A program made the translations under genes and the position numbers. 64,000 nt of DNA from Nymphaea colorata. Taxonomy: Eukaryota > Streptophyta > Magnoliopsida > Nymphaeales > Nymphaeaceae. Of this stretch, positions 45,215-58,818 are shown in pieces (positions within the stretch are counted from its first letter, which is position 1; every line of letters begins with the position of its first letter). The notes under the pieces are model-generated. The model saw nothing but the letters and a program-made list of their open reading frames with translations. It was not told the DNA's origin and did no database searches. The stretch is taken from assembly GCF_008831285.2 (NCBI RefSeq), contig NC_045148.1, positions 21,199,002 to 21,263,001 on the forward strand, in the 5' to 3' direction.

Positions 45215-47955
45215 CAGGTTCTATGAATGTATTAAATGATTGAAATCACAAGTTCATATGTATATGAATGAGATCCATTGATACAAATGGGATCTATGCA
45301 TTACTTGGATCCCTTGTACTTAGTCCAATGAGTTGAACTTGTTGTCATATCTAAAGTGAACGATATACTACATTAAAATCACAAGTTTGAATCAATACAA
45401 GTGAGATTTAAGTGATTCATATGATATAGCATACTTTGTTGAATGTACTTAACTTATTGTTATATCCATGTTAAATGATTTAGTAGATTGAAATCACAGG
45501 CTTGCATGAAAATGAATGAGATTTGAGTGATTCATTCGGTGCCCTATTGCTAATCTAAGTCTGTAACAAATGGCTACGCACACTCAACTAAATATATTGA
45601 TCAAATATATGTAATAACAAGTGAAAATGAATCATTTAATCTCTCAAATAAATATAAGTGATCAAATATATGTAATAACAAGTGAAACATATTAGGTTAC
45701 CTACAAGACACCAAATGAATCACTCAAATCTCATTCATTTTCATACAAACTTATAATTTCAATATACTAAATCATTTAATATAGACGTAACAACAAGTTA
45801 AGCACATTCAATTAAGTATAAGTGATCAAATGAATCATTTAAATCTCACTCGTATTGTGACGAGTGATTGAGTGTGCGTATGGATACAAATGAATGAGAT
45901 GTAACAACAAGTTCAACTTATTGAACAAACTACAAGGGATCAAACTAATCCATAGGTCTCCTTTACATCCATATAAACTTGTGAGTTTTTATCGTTTAAA
46001 TCGTTGATAATAGATGTAATAACGAGTGAAACACATTAGGTTAATTATAAGACACCAAATGAATCACTGAAATCTCATTTATTTTCATACAAACCTGTGA
46101 CTTCAATTCACTTAGTCAAGCAATATGGATGTAACAACCAGTTAAGCACATTCAATTAAGTATGTGTGATCATTTGAATCACTTAAATCGCACTTGTATT
46201 GATACGAACTTTTGATTTCAATCCTTTAGATCATGCACTATAGTTGTAACAAAAAATTCAACTCATCGGACTAAATACACGCTTTTGTATCCACATGAAC
46301 TTGTGATTTCAATGATTTAAATTATTCATTATATATGTAATAACAAGTGAAATACATTTGATTAACTATAAGGGACCAATTTAACGACCCGACTCTCATT
46401 CATTCCCAAAGAAACTTCTGGTATCAAAGCCACTAAGTCATTCTATACATATGTAAGAAATGGTCACGCGCATTCAATTAATTACAAGTGATCAATTATA
46501 TGTACTAACAAGTGAAAATGAATCACTTAATCTCTCAATTAAATATACGTGATCAAATATATGTAATAACAAGTGAAACACATTAGGTTACTTATAAGAC
46601 ACAATTGAATCACTCAAATCTCATTCATTTTCATACAAACCTATGATTTTAATCTACTAAATCATTTAATATGGACGTAACAACAAGTTAAACACATTCA
46701 ATTACGTATGCGTGATCAAATGATCAACTTATTGAACTAACTACAAGGGATGAAACTAATGCATAGGTCTCCTTTATATCCATATAAACTTGTAAGTTTT
46801 AATCATTTAAATCATTGATCAAAGATGTAATAACAAGTGAAACACAAGAGGTTAACTAGAAGGCACCAAATGAATCACTCGAATCTCATTCATTTTCGCA
46901 CAAACTTGTGATTTCAATCTACTAAATCATTTATTATAGACGTAACAACAAGTTAAACACATTCAATTAAGTATGCATGATTGTATGAATCACTTAAATC
47001 TCACTTGTATTGGTACGAACATGTGATTTCAATCCTTTAGAACGTTTCCTATAGATGTAACAACAAATTCAACTCATCGGACTAACTACACGTGTACAAA
47101 TATAGTGACTTCAACCATTTGTATCCATATAAACTTGTGATTTCAACCATTTAAATCATTCATTATAGATGTAATAACAAGTGAAATAAATTAGATTAAC
47201 TATAAGGGACCAATATAGGGACTTGACTCTCATTCATTTCCAAACGGACTTCTTTTTTCAAGCAACTAAGTCATTCTATACGTATGCAACAAATGGTTAC
47301 GCACATTCAATTAAATATAAGTTATCAAATGTATGTAAGAACAAGTGAAAATGAATCACATAATCTCTCAATTAAACATAAGTGATCAAATGTATGCACT
47401 AACAAGTGAAACACATTAAGTTACCTGTAAGACACCAAATGAATCACTCAAATCTCATTCACTTTCATATAAACCTACGATTTGAATTTACTAAATCATT
47501 GAATATAAACGTAACAACAAGTTAAGTACTTTCAATTAAACATGCGTGATCAAACGAATTACTTAAATCCCACTCATATTGATATAAAGTTGTGCATCGA
47601 TCACTATAGATGTAACAACATGTTCAACTTATTGTACTAAATAGAAAGGATCAAACTAGTGCATAGGTCTTCTTTATATCCATATAAACTTGTGAGTTTT
47701 AATTATTTAAATCATTAATCATGGATGTAATAACAAGTGAAACATGTTAGATTAACTATAAGACACCAAATGAATCACTCAAATCTCATTCATTTTCATA
47801 AAAACTTGTGATTTCAATTCACTTAATCAAGCAACATGGATGTAACAATAAGTTAAGCACATTCAATTAAGTATGTGTGATCATTTGAATCACTTAAATC
47901 GCACTTGTACTGATAAGAACTTGTAATTTCAATCCTTTAGATCGTGCACTATAGT

Positions 47956-48245
47956 CGTACCAATACGAGTGAGATTTAAGTGATTCTAATGAATGTATTA
48001 AATGACTCAACTTGTTGTCACATCTAAAGTGAACGATATACTACATTGAAGTCACAAGTTTGAATAAATACGAGTCAGATTTAAGTGATTCATATGATCA
48101 CGCATACTTTATTGAATGTACTTAACTTATTGTTATATCCATGTTAAATGACTTAGTAGATTGAAGTCACAGGCTTGCATGAAAATGAATGAGATTTGAG
48201 TGACTCATTCGGTGCCCTACTGTTAACCTAATGTGTTTCACTTGT
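47956..48245 (-). repeat. Reversed satellite block (middle)
   Basis: The orientation switches at the shared junction word ATCGTGCACTATAGTCGTACC (47942-47962), which recurs at 50457. Inside, GAGATTTAAGTGATT, GTAGATTGAAGTCACAGG and GAATGAGATTTGAGTGA are complements of forward-block words. Compared with 45215-45550 it lacks about one monomer. Confidence 0.85.
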
Positions 48246-48289
48246 TAAGCACATTCAATTAAATTACAAGTGAAACACATTAGGTTAAC
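48222..48289. repeat. Perfect 24-bp inverted repeat at a satellite orientation switch
   Basis: The left arm at 48222-48245 (starts GTTAACCTAATG) is the exact complement of the right arm at 48266-48289 (ends CATTAGGTTAAC), with a 20-base loop. Weaker pairing continues outward on both sides. Confidence 0.9.
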
Positions 48290-50575
48290 TTTATGACAAC
48301 AAATGAATCACTTATTAAGGACATTCGTATTAAGAATCATTGTAAATGTAACAACAAGTGAAACACATTAGGTTAACCATAAGACACCAAATGAATCACT
48401 CGAATCTCATTCATTTTCATACAAATTTGTGATTTCGATGTACTAAATCATTTAATCTAGATGTAACTACAAGTTAAACACATTCAATTAAGTATGCATG
48501 ATCATATGAATCACTTAAATCTCACTTGTATTGGTATGAACATGTGATTTCAATCCTTTAGATCGTTCACTATAGATGTAACAACAAATTCAACTCATCA
48601 GACTAATTACACGCATTCAAAGTAATGCATAGATCCCATTTGTATCCATATGAACTTGCGATTTCAATCATTTAAATCATTCATTATAGATGTAATAACA
48701 AGTGAAATACACTAGATTAACTGTAACAGACCAACTTAATGACCTGACCCTCATTCATTTCCAAATGAACTTCTTATTTCAAGCCACTAAGTCATTCTAT
48801 ACGTACGTAACAAATGGCTATGCACACTCAACTAAATATATTGATCAAATATATGTAATAACAAGTGAAAATAAATCATTCAATCTCTCAATTAAATATA
48901 TGTAATAACAAGTGAAACATATTAGGTTACCTACAAGACACCAAATGAATCACTCAAATCTCATTCATTTTCGTACAAACCTATGATTTCAATATACTAA
49001 ATCATTTAATATAGACGAAACAACAAGTTAAGAACATTCAATGATCAAATGAATCATTTAAATCTCACTCGTATTAAGACAAGTGATTGAGTGTGTGTAT
49101 GGATACAAATTAATGAGATGTAACAACTAGTCCAACTTATTGAACAAACTACAAGGGATCAAACTAATCCATATGTCTCCTTTACATCCATATAAACTTG
49201 TGAGTTTTTATCGTTTAAATCGTTGATCATAGATGTCATAACGAGTGAAACACATTAGGTTAATTATAAGACACCAAATGAATCACTCAAATCTCATTTA
49301 TTTTCACACAAACTTGTGATTTTAATTCACTTAATCAAGCAATATGGATGTAACAAGTTAAGCACATTCAATTAAGTATGTGTGATCGTTTGAATCACTT
49401 AAATCGCACTTGTATTGATACAAACTTGTGATTTGAATCCTTTAGATCGTGCACTATAGTTGTAACAATGAATCACTTAATCTCTGAATTAAATATAAGT
49501 GATCAAATATATGTAATAACAAGTGAAACACATTAGGTTACTTATAAGACACTAATTGAATCACTCCAATCTCATTCATTTTCATACAAACCTATGATTT
49601 TAATCTACTAAATCATTTAATATAGACGTAACAACAAGTTACGCACATTCAATTACGTATGTGTGATAAAACGAATCAATTAAATCTCACTCATATTGAT
49701 ACGAACTTGTGGTTTCAATTCCTTACATCGATCACCATAGATGTAAGAACCAGTTCAACTTATTGAACTAACTACAAGGGATCAAACTAATGCATAGGTC
49801 TGCTTTATATCCATATAAACTTGTAAGTTTTAATCATTTAAATCATTGATCAAAGATGTAATAACAAGTGAAACACAATTGGTTAACTACAAGACACAAA
49901 TGAATCACTCAAATCTCATTCATTTTCGCACAAACTTGTGATTTCAATCTACTAAATCATTTATTATAGACGTAACAACAAGTTAAACACATTCAATTAA
50001 GTATGCATGATTATATGAATCACTTAAATCTCACTTGTATTGGTACGAACATGTGATTTCAATCCATTAGAACGTTTCCTATTGATGTAACAACAAATTC
50101 AACTCATCGGACTAACTACATGTGTACAAATATAGTGACTTCAACCATTTGTATCCATATAAACTTGTGATTTCAACCATTTAAATCATTCATTATAGAT
50201 GTAATAACAAGTGAAATACATTAGATTAACTACAAGGGACCAATATAGTGACTTGACTCTCATTCATTTCCAAACGGACTTCTTTTTTTAAGCCAATAAG
50301 TCATTCTATACGTATGTAACAAATGGTTACGCACATTCAATTAAATATAAGTTATCAAATGTATGTAAGAAGAAGTGAAAATGAATCACATAATCTCTCA
50401 ATTAAACATAAGCGATCAAATGTATGTAATAATAAGTGAAACACATTAAGTCACATAATCGTGCACTATAGTCGTACCAATACGAGTGAGATTTAAGTGA
50501 TTCTAATGAATGTATTAAATGATTGAAATCACAAGTTCATATGTATATAAATGAGATCCATTGATACAAATGAGA

Positions 50576-51115
50576 TCGTGTGTATAGCTTGCTTCAACCA
50601 AATGGTGTCAACTGGTTTCCTCATAACCTCCTTTGGGCTGGGGGTCCTACTCGACGATCCAAAATTCTTGCATGGTTTATTCTATAGGACCACATTTAGA
50701 CTCAAAATAACGTCACAAGATCTGGTTTTCACCTTGCGAGAAAGTGTCCTTTATGTTATTGTGCCGAGGTCTGCCACTCACCTGATGTGGTTTTGTCGAG
50801 TGTCTCAAGATCTTTATGCGCTTACCTGGTCTATGCCTCATATTGAAGTCACAAACATATCTACAATTCGGAACCTGATCCATGGACCAGTTAGAGTGAG
50901 AAACAAAAAGAAATGGTGTACCATTTAGAGAACGACTGTTTACGTATGGGGCATTTGGAATTCTAGAAACGATATTATTTATAGGAATGAGACTATCTTA
51001 GTTTAGCGCATGACATCCTCTATTTTGTATGATGTATAGTTAATTTCCAGTAACCTATGGGGAAATGGTGGTACCTCCAACTTCTTAAAAAAATTAAGAG
51101 CTAATCTTTAGATGT
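50576..51115 (+). mobile_element. LINE tail fragment (RVT zinc-binding region)
   Basis: The plus strand reads LITSFGLGVLLDDPKF, then SATHLMWFCRVSQDLYALTW, then NKKKWCTI, and after a stop VWGIWNSRNDIIYRNE. This order of H-x-x-x-x-C, W and WxIWxxRN blocks is typical of the zinc-binding end of plant L1-type LINEs. It directly adjoins the right end of the satellite and is on the opposite strand to the LINE at 0-7.7 kb. Upstream RT is absent. Several stops make it dead. Confidence 0.65.
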
Positions 51116-51176
51116 AATCACTTGTTCAGATTCAACTTTTTGTTGGACTTATGTTAATGTTATGTTAATTTTTATT

Positions 51177-51246
<70 letters not shown>

Positions 51247-51259
51247 TCTCTCTCTCTCC
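51177..51259. repeat. Compound (TC)n(AC)n microsatellite
   Basis: Alternating blocks of TC and AC repeats (TC-AC-TC-AC-TC) over about 83 bases. Confidence 0.9.
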
Positions 51260-54200
51260 CTGAGAACGTTGCAATTTAAAAATGTGTGGGGGTGGTTTCG
51301 ATGTGAATGATTTGCGTATGCCAAAAGAAAGTCAATGTATATTGTAGAGTTCATTCCACTATCAAACCTAAGGGCCGGCCTGGTAGAAAAAGAGAAAAAA
51401 ACGGGCAGGTCGAGCAGGCCTAGGCTGGTATTGTGGTCCTACTTCATTCAATATATACATCATCAAACCTTATTTCTCTCTCTACTCACATATTGGCAGT
51501 ATGGATTCATATATTTTCAATTACGATGAATTAGGCGAACATAATTTTCTTATCAGTTGTCTTCTTTAATAGATTAGAGTAGTCTTCTAAACAAAGTATT
51601 TACAAAACAAGAAAGAACGAACATTTTAGGACCAAAATACAACATGACATTAACAACCTTTAACAAGTGAAAGACCGTGATTCTGTGGTTGTTTGTACAA
51701 CTGGACTGAAAGAAAGGAGATAATTAGCTAAAAGAAAATGGCAACAACCATAAAGTAAAGCATTAATTAGAAGGAAGCAATATACATTTCTATTTCATTT
51801 GGAAGACTGTGACTGCGCTGGCTTATTTTTCTTTTGTGAATGACATAACCGTGCCCAATACAATTATGCCCAATACAATTAATGGTTGTAAGAACTTTTT
51901 TCTTTAATTTCCAAAAGTTCCTTCGCTGAAGGGTAGTAATACTTTAAATTTTGAACAAAAAAAAACACTATATAATTATTCCATAAATATAAATATGCAC
52001 CAAACAGTCCTACACCTGCCTCTGCCCCTGCCTTCAGACCGTAAGATAGAGAAACAACTAAAATAAGCAGGCCGCCTCAGTAACGAGGCCTTAGAGGTGC
52101 ACGCGGCCACGGCTTCTTCCCTCTTTGGCCTCCAAGGTTCAAGACGAAGGGATTGACACATACTCATGACCACCTACCTTTCACTTGGGCCATAATATAT
52201 ATATAGGTAGAAACAGCATTGCGGACATATGAGGTAATTTGCATGAAGCATACCTTCAAAGATGTGAGCTATATCACACTTGCCGCCCTTGTTTCTTTCC
52301 TTCTGCGTATATGTCATCTAAAGTTCATGCTTCAAAGTGTTCTTCATTGGCGGCAGGTCTAATAATGCTAATAGAAGCACCCCCCCCCCCCCAGCATGTT
52401 TATTAATGCTGGGAACAGCAAACTATTTGAGTATTAATATTCCAAACGTCAACGTTGGATAATACAAAATTCACTGCGTTGACCACTGAACAAAGGCTTT
52501 TGGAATACAGTGGAAGGGAATCTTTTTTCTACCTATTCCAATTTCATGTTGTGTTTGATGCAGGGTACACAAATAAAACACAACTACTACTTCCTTAGGT
52601 GTTTGATGGGACTGAAAACAAATCTTATACAACCATTTCCATAAACCTTCTGCCCCTAGCCATTGATCATGACAAAAACAAGATATTGTCCTTCACCTCT
52701 AAATACAGATTGTGCATTCAGTTCTTTTGTTTCACAACCACTTTTTACTAAATGACTCATCTACTCAATGGCAAAAGGCAGCAAAAAGCTACTGATCGAT
52801 CTAAATACAGCATCGTTTTACTTGATAAACTGATTCACGATGGCAAAACATCATTTTCATTTGACAAGGAAAAACACCCCTTTGCAAAATCCCCTTTTTG
52901 TCTCTTAAATTTATCCGACTTATTTGCATAGGTTAGGTGCATGCTTGCAGCAACAGACAGCGATAAATGGAGGGCGTCACTGGAAACACCCTTTTTGTCT
53001 GATGAATCTGGCCGTGGTTTGAGGAAACCCCTTTTCCATCTGTTAAGTCTGGCTGGATGAGCACATATAAAAGCTACAAAAGCCACAAAGAAAAAAATAT
53101 ACACTAGAAAATCCCCTCTTCACATGAACACTTTGTTGATCAAAGAAGAAAAGCCACTCAAAATCTCAAGCGCATGCATGTTACAGTTTGAAAAAAGTAA
53201 AATACACAACAAGCAATAGTGGTTTTTGAAACAGAATGCAACTGTAGATATAGGAGACCCAAATTGGAGACCAATACTCATTAGTCATTAACTTGGAATA
53301 AATAAACACACCAAAGATCTTGATGAATGTAAAGAGTTCAATACTAGTGTATGTGATGAAATTTGGTAGAGATTTGGCTGAGTAGTCATATTTAAAAAAC
53401 ATCGAATACAATTTACAAGACTAACAAAGTGGTAACTGAAAAAAAAAAGTGGAAAGGCTAAGATTGGGGATATGAGAACATCCACAATATATTTTTCTTC
53501 ATGGGCAGTGAAATGGAAGAAAGCTCAGCAGAAAAATGTATGAGCACCATAACAACAAATTAGAGCTGTCCATATTCCGATCATTGTTGACCTTGTGGTG
53601 TCGAGCTTCTTCAAGCAAATGGTGCATGAATTCTACTATGTATTTTCCATCACCGGGAACACATAAATATTTGTACTTCCAAAAACAGAACTTCTTTAAT
53701 TGCTACATCAATATGTAATAACACTCAAATTAGGCCATCATGCTATTAACTGCAGAACTTGGAAGCAAATACAAATCAAGACTGTTAGATATTATTGTAC
53801 TAAATAACAATGGGTAAATGACATTATTGTACTAAACAACGATGAGTAATGGTCTATGACTAATTTTCAACTCAGATCATACTATGTTATTAAACTACAA
53901 AGTCAAAATGATTACAATTAATAAAGAGAATTCAACTTTGACATTTCTTAGCAAGAATGAAAAGATTTCTATCATAACATGCCATCCATTTATTAGTTAA
54001 AAGCGATTACAGTTAACTAAGAAAATTCAACTTCTTCATATAAGTTGGGTTTTCTTAGATTAGCAACAACACTGCGATCCTCTCTCCCTCTTTCATTGCA
54101 GAGTACCCTTACAAAATTGAATAAGAGTTTTCCTTTCAGCTGGTATTTCTCTACAATAAATAAAGTCATCAACTCATACCATGCCTATGATTCCATATTC

Positions 54201-55479
54201 AACTGCCTCATTGGGCTGAAATAGTTTTGATGCCTTATATCCTCCTCAATCTTCTCTCAAGATTTACCTATATGTCTTCCATAAAGAGTGACCTTGCAAC
54301 AAAATTTCAAGGTTTCTGGTGAGTATTTCTAGAGACTCCTATATAAAAGGTTAAACTAGGTTATGTAATTAAAAGTTGAACCTTACTGTAAGCTGACAAC
54401 TTAAAGTGGGTTCACTAGATTACCACTTTGACCATGAAAGTAGTTAAATTTTTGGATTTTTTTACTCAAAAGTTATAAAATTTTCCCCAATTTATTGAAA
54501 CTAGATCAAGAAACAAAAAAAAATCCACTATAAGGATTAAAAAGTTAGATAGAAGAGGAGGGACATAAAGAAGTGGTTCTGCACTACTAAATAATATATA
54601 ACTAAGACAGAACAGAAGAAGGGGAAAACTGACATCATAAAAGGGTTTTATACCTCTTCACCTATGATGCATCCATTATAAAATAAAGAAGTCCGTCTTC
54701 TTACCAATTCATCCTTCACATCTTTAATTTCTTTCATGGCAAGATCAATATAAGTAGCTTGACCTTAAAACCTTGCAATAGGCTGACAGAGATGGACCAG
54801 TACAAGTTCATGTTTCACAATCAATAGCAAGTTGCATGCGAGGCATTGACATGGATGGAACTGGAGAGCTCACAAGAGAAAGGACCTTAACTAGATTACC
54901 TACTTTATCATGTATTGAAAAAGAATCACATACAAATAGCACAAACCTGGTTCTCCACATTCGTGTAATCCATGAAAAGGAGAGAAACTTGAAAGGCACA
55001 TGTAATTTTAATTCCATTTTAATTTTTCTTTTATAATTATTGACTTTATATTGTAATGCAATAAAATATTCAAAAGAAAATTAGTGTTGCTAGACTCAAT
55101 GCCTCTTGATTCTTCTCAACTCTTTCACGAGAATCGGTGATGACTCTTCAAATATCATATTAAGAACCAAGTTTTCTGTTATTATTAATACAACTATGTT
55201 CAGGAATCCATATCCCCGATAGATTCAGCCTCCTCCTTTACTTAAGGTGATTCATTCAATTAAAAACAATTTATCTATTCGATAAATAATTTAAGCATGT
55301 AGACATAATAAACCAACTTATTCTTCTACCTTCCATTATCTTCAAGTTGATTTATCATTTCCCTATAGTAATCATCTTGCTTCCTCCACAAGTCTGCTCT
55401 ATAAGGGTCCTTTGTGAATATGTCATCCTACCAACCCCATTGGTTAATGATGCATGTAAGTATGTATTAACATTGTAGA
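51260..55479. other. Interval with no recognised gene; a few exon-like stretches
   Basis: Mostly AT-rich. A 13-base C run lies at 52380-52392. Two minus-strand stretches look slightly exon-like: 53540-53690 (KYLCVPGDGKYIVEFMHH, LLEEARHHKVNNDR) and 54690-54760 (QATYIDLAMKEIKDVKDEL followed by a GTAAGA donor-like site). I do not recognise either protein and cannot link them into a gene. Frames near 51976-52173 and 52835-53104 are unrecognised. Confidence 0.4.
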
Positions 55480-55848
55480 TGTTTCTAGACCTCTGACTAT
55501 GCAGATCATGTGAGTAGTGGTGGCCGGCTGATCGTGTGAGAAAGCCGTGCCATATGGTGATCATGTGAGAAAGAAGAACCACCCACTATGATGATCCACT
55601 ATGCTGAGTGTGTGAGGAAGAAGTTTCTAGAAAGTGCTGATCATGCAGACGTGAGAAAAGAAGTGCTGATCAGTTCAAGAACCACCCAGCGAGAAGTGTT
55701 GTGAGAAAAAGGTGCTGATCAAGGGATCTCCTTTATCATATAACGTGTAACTGTAAAATCCCTGCTTGGTGTATCAAAGAACATGCACATAACAATGAAA
55801 AATCATGAAAAACGAGAAGTTTTCTTCCAATCTTCATTTTTCTCTTTA
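55480..55848 (+). repeat. Probable 5' LTR of the copia element (left edge uncertain)
   Basis: The sequence directly before the PBS at 55849. It has repeated GTGCTGATCA / GATCATGTGAGAAAG words, a TATA-like TCATATAA near 55736 and a CTTCATTTTTCTCTTTA end. No 3' LTR is present to define the boundaries, so the start is a guess. Confidence 0.5.
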
Positions 55849-58818
55849 TGGTATCAGAGCAATTGTAAAGAAAGGTCCCACCCATGGCTTCTTCCATTGC
55901 TCACATCACCTCAAACTAGAAGTTTCCTTACCCATCTACATTGAATGTAGCTGATTTCGTTTCCATAAAGCTTTCTCAAACAAACTTCCTCCTATGGAAA
56001 ACACAAGTACTTTGCCTTTTTGACAGTCAACACTTGCGAGGGTTCATCAGTGGTAAAATCACTGCACCAGATCAATTCATCATTACTGGCGGCAAGCAAC
56101 AAATCAATCTAGACTACCTGCAATGGAAATGTCAGATCGACTCCTACGTGGATGGATCAGAGGTACGGTCTTAGAGGATGTTTTAGGCTTGGTCGTTGGA
56201 TTGGAAATAGCACAAGTGTGGAAAACACTTGAAGAAGCTTATGCACTGGATTACCAAGAAAGGGAATGTTGCTTGCTCTAAAAGTTGTAGATGCACAAAA
56301 AGAAAAATATGAGTATGGCGGATTACATCTGAATCTTCAAAACCACCTGCGATGAACTTCAGGCGATTGGAAAACCGGTGAATGATCACACCATGGTTTT
56401 CCTTCTTTTGAATGGATTGGGACCAGAATATGAATCCTTCTTCACATCCATGTTGAAGCCCCCAATTCCATCTTATAAGGAGGTCATCCCACTGCTCCAA
56501 TGTCACAAAAAAATGAAGCAGCTCAATGGACAAGAAGAAAACGCTCAGCATCAATCTATTTTCTACACTCAAAGATCTGGATTCAATAGCAATCATAGAG
56601 GAAGAGGACAACCAACATTCTCTTCCCATGTAAGGGGGTTTTGCCCGTACAACTGAGGACAACAAGAAAAACTTGGGAACCTGAACCAAGCATCATCAAA
56701 CCAAATAGGTGCTCAACAAAAATCTTTGGACAACAAAGGCAAAGCTACAACAAACAAAGAGAAAGGTATTACTTGTCAGATCTGTTCTAAACTCAGTTGG
56801 CTTTTCCCTTTAAAAGAAATTTTGTGCACTGTTTTGAAAGATTCATTATATTTGTAAAGAATCAGTTTAGTAGAATGATCAAAACGTTTCACTAAGATCG
56901 TGGAACGGAATTTGATAATTTCAGAATGAGGAAAATTTTTCAAGAAAATGGAATTCAACATATGATGTCTTGTCCATACATGCGACAACAAAATGGACAG
57001 GTAGAGAGAAAACACAGGGTTGTTATAGAACTTGGGTTAGCTATGATGTTCTATGATGGTTTGCCGCCTAAATATTGGGTGGAGACATTCAATACTGTAG
57101 TTTGGGTTCATAATAGAGTTCCTTCACCTAGGTTGAATATGACCTCTCCATATGAAAATTTATTTAAAACTAAGCCTGACTATAGTTTTATGAGAACTTT
57201 TGGATGTTTATGTTTTCCATATCTAGGCGATTACGCACAGTATAAACTCAATCCAAGATCATTGTCATGTGTTTTCTTGGGCTATAGTGCAATGCATAAT
57301 GGTTACAGTGCCTACATGTAAAAAACGGGGCATGTATATATTTCTAGGCACCGTATTTTTGATGAGAATAAATTCCCTTTTAAAAATATAGATGATGCGA
57401 GATCTCTAATTTCTGAAGTTGATAATGAAGCATGGTTTCCTATTGTTGAAAAGGCAAGTAAAAGCCCACTTAATGGAGAGCAAAGATAAAACGTCCACAT
57501 AGAACAGCAAGTGATCTCACAACCAACTTCCTGGTATAGATTTTGTGGAAACATTTTCGCCAGTTATTAAACCTACAACAATCAGAATTATCTTCATTGT
57601 TGCTCTCTCTAGAGAATGGAAGATACATCAAATTGAGATAAAAATGCATTCCTCCATGGCAACTTGGAAGAACCTGCGTATATGGATCAACCACCAGGAT
57701 TCAAGGACCCAGAAAAGCCATATATGGACTACATCAATCTGCTAGGATGTGGTTTAATAAATTCAGTGATTTCCTGTTGAACTATGGATTCTTCTGTAGT
57801 CCAACAGATTCCTCTGTGTTCGTACACAAAGGCGACCATGGAGTTATATGGTTGCTCTTGTATGTCAATGACATACTCATAACCGGCGACAAGCCTAACA
57901 GATTGAAGAAATTTATTTGAGACATCAGCCTGACCTTTGCTATGAAAGATTTAGGAAGCATCTATTATTTTCATGGTATACAGGTACAACATAATGAAAC
58001 AGGCATCTTTCTCAACCATACAAGATATGCCAAGGAGATCCTTCAGTGTGCTAACATGATAGATTGCAAGCCTAGCAACACTCCCATGGTAGAATCTCCC
58101 TACTATAATCAACACACATCACATTTTCAGGATGCTACCCTTTTCAGGAGCTTGGTTGGTAGCTTACAATACTGAACATTCAAGCATCCGGATTTGGTTT
58201 ATAGTGTTAATTTTGTGTCTCAGTTTATGTAGTCACCATTGCAATTTTATTTCCAGCTGGTCAAGAAAATCCACAGGTATCTAAAGGCCACTATGAATCA
58301 TGGTTTAAGAATAAAACCTACAGAGTCTATCCTTCTACAGGGGACTCAGATGCTCATTGGGCAGGATGTCCAATCACTCGGCATTCAGTAACAGGCTATA
58401 GCATATACCTCAGGCCTAATTGCATCCCTTGGTCTGCTAAAAAGCAGCCCATCGTTGCACGATCAAGTTCAGAGCCAGATTATCATGCACTAGCTGCAGC
58501 AGCTGCTGAAATGACTTGGATCAGCTACATACTGAGAGATATTGGAGCTAGTATACACAAAACACCTGTTTTATTTTGCGATAATCTATCAGCCTTACAC
58601 ATGACCATAAATTTGGTACAACATAGTCGGTCCAAACATATTGAATTGGACTATCATTATGTTCGAGAAAGAGTGGCTGCCAAGCTCCTTGAAACCCAAT
58701 ATGTTCCTTCAAAAGATCAGATCGCTGATATCTTCATGAAGCCATTGGGAAGAGCATGATTCCTTTATTTGAGAAACAAACTTGGCAAATCCCACTTAGT
58801 CAAGACCTATTTTCTTTA
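55849..58818 (+). mobile_element. Ty1/copia element, internally deleted, 3' end missing
   Basis: A PBS TGGTATCAGAGC (55849-55860) is followed by gag (55880-56690, with KLSQTNFLLWKTQVL and the LNGLGPEYESF block) and a zinc-knuckle start (CQIC at about 56773). Integrase lacks its zinc finger and the first catalytic part, and starts at about 56900 (GIQHMMSCPYMRQQNGQVER, then WVETFNTVVWVHNRVPS). RT lacks its first part, and resumes at about 57540 (FVETFSPVIKPTTIR). RNase H covers about 58520-58760 (LFCDNLSALHM, HSRSKHIELDYHY). The RT active site reads LYVNDILITGD, with Asn for the first Asp of YVDD. Many stops occur. At about 58818 it ends against a long-LTR copy; no 3' LTR is present. Confidence 0.9.

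Larger units (their letters stand above)
45215..50575. repeat. Complex satellite array with alternating orientation
   Basis: 5.4 kb of tandem repeats. The basic unit is about 114 bp: the phase word AACTTGTGATTTCAAT or close variants recurs at about 46902, 47017, 47131, 47243, then at twice the spacing, 47470. Other repeated words are GTAACAACAAGTTAA, ACACATTCAATTAA, GTGATCAAATGAATCACTTAAATCTCA and GTGAAACACATTAGGTTA. Diverged monomers form a larger unit of about 2.5-2.7 kb containing one reversed block of about 0.1-0.35 kb and one forward block of about 2.2-2.4 kb. Forward blocks are 45551-47955 and 48246-50465; reversed blocks are 45215-45550, 47956-48245 and 50466-50575. There is no coding capacity. 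I know no named satellite with this sequence. Confidence 0.88.

Noticed and set aside
45215-50575. CRISPR array
   Set aside because: Repeats are about 114 bp, diverged, without regular unique spacers, in a plant-like setting.
50551-50928. Intact 125-codon gene at the satellite edge
   Set aside because: The apparent start lies in satellite sequence, and the body matches a LINE zinc-binding tail with downstream stops.
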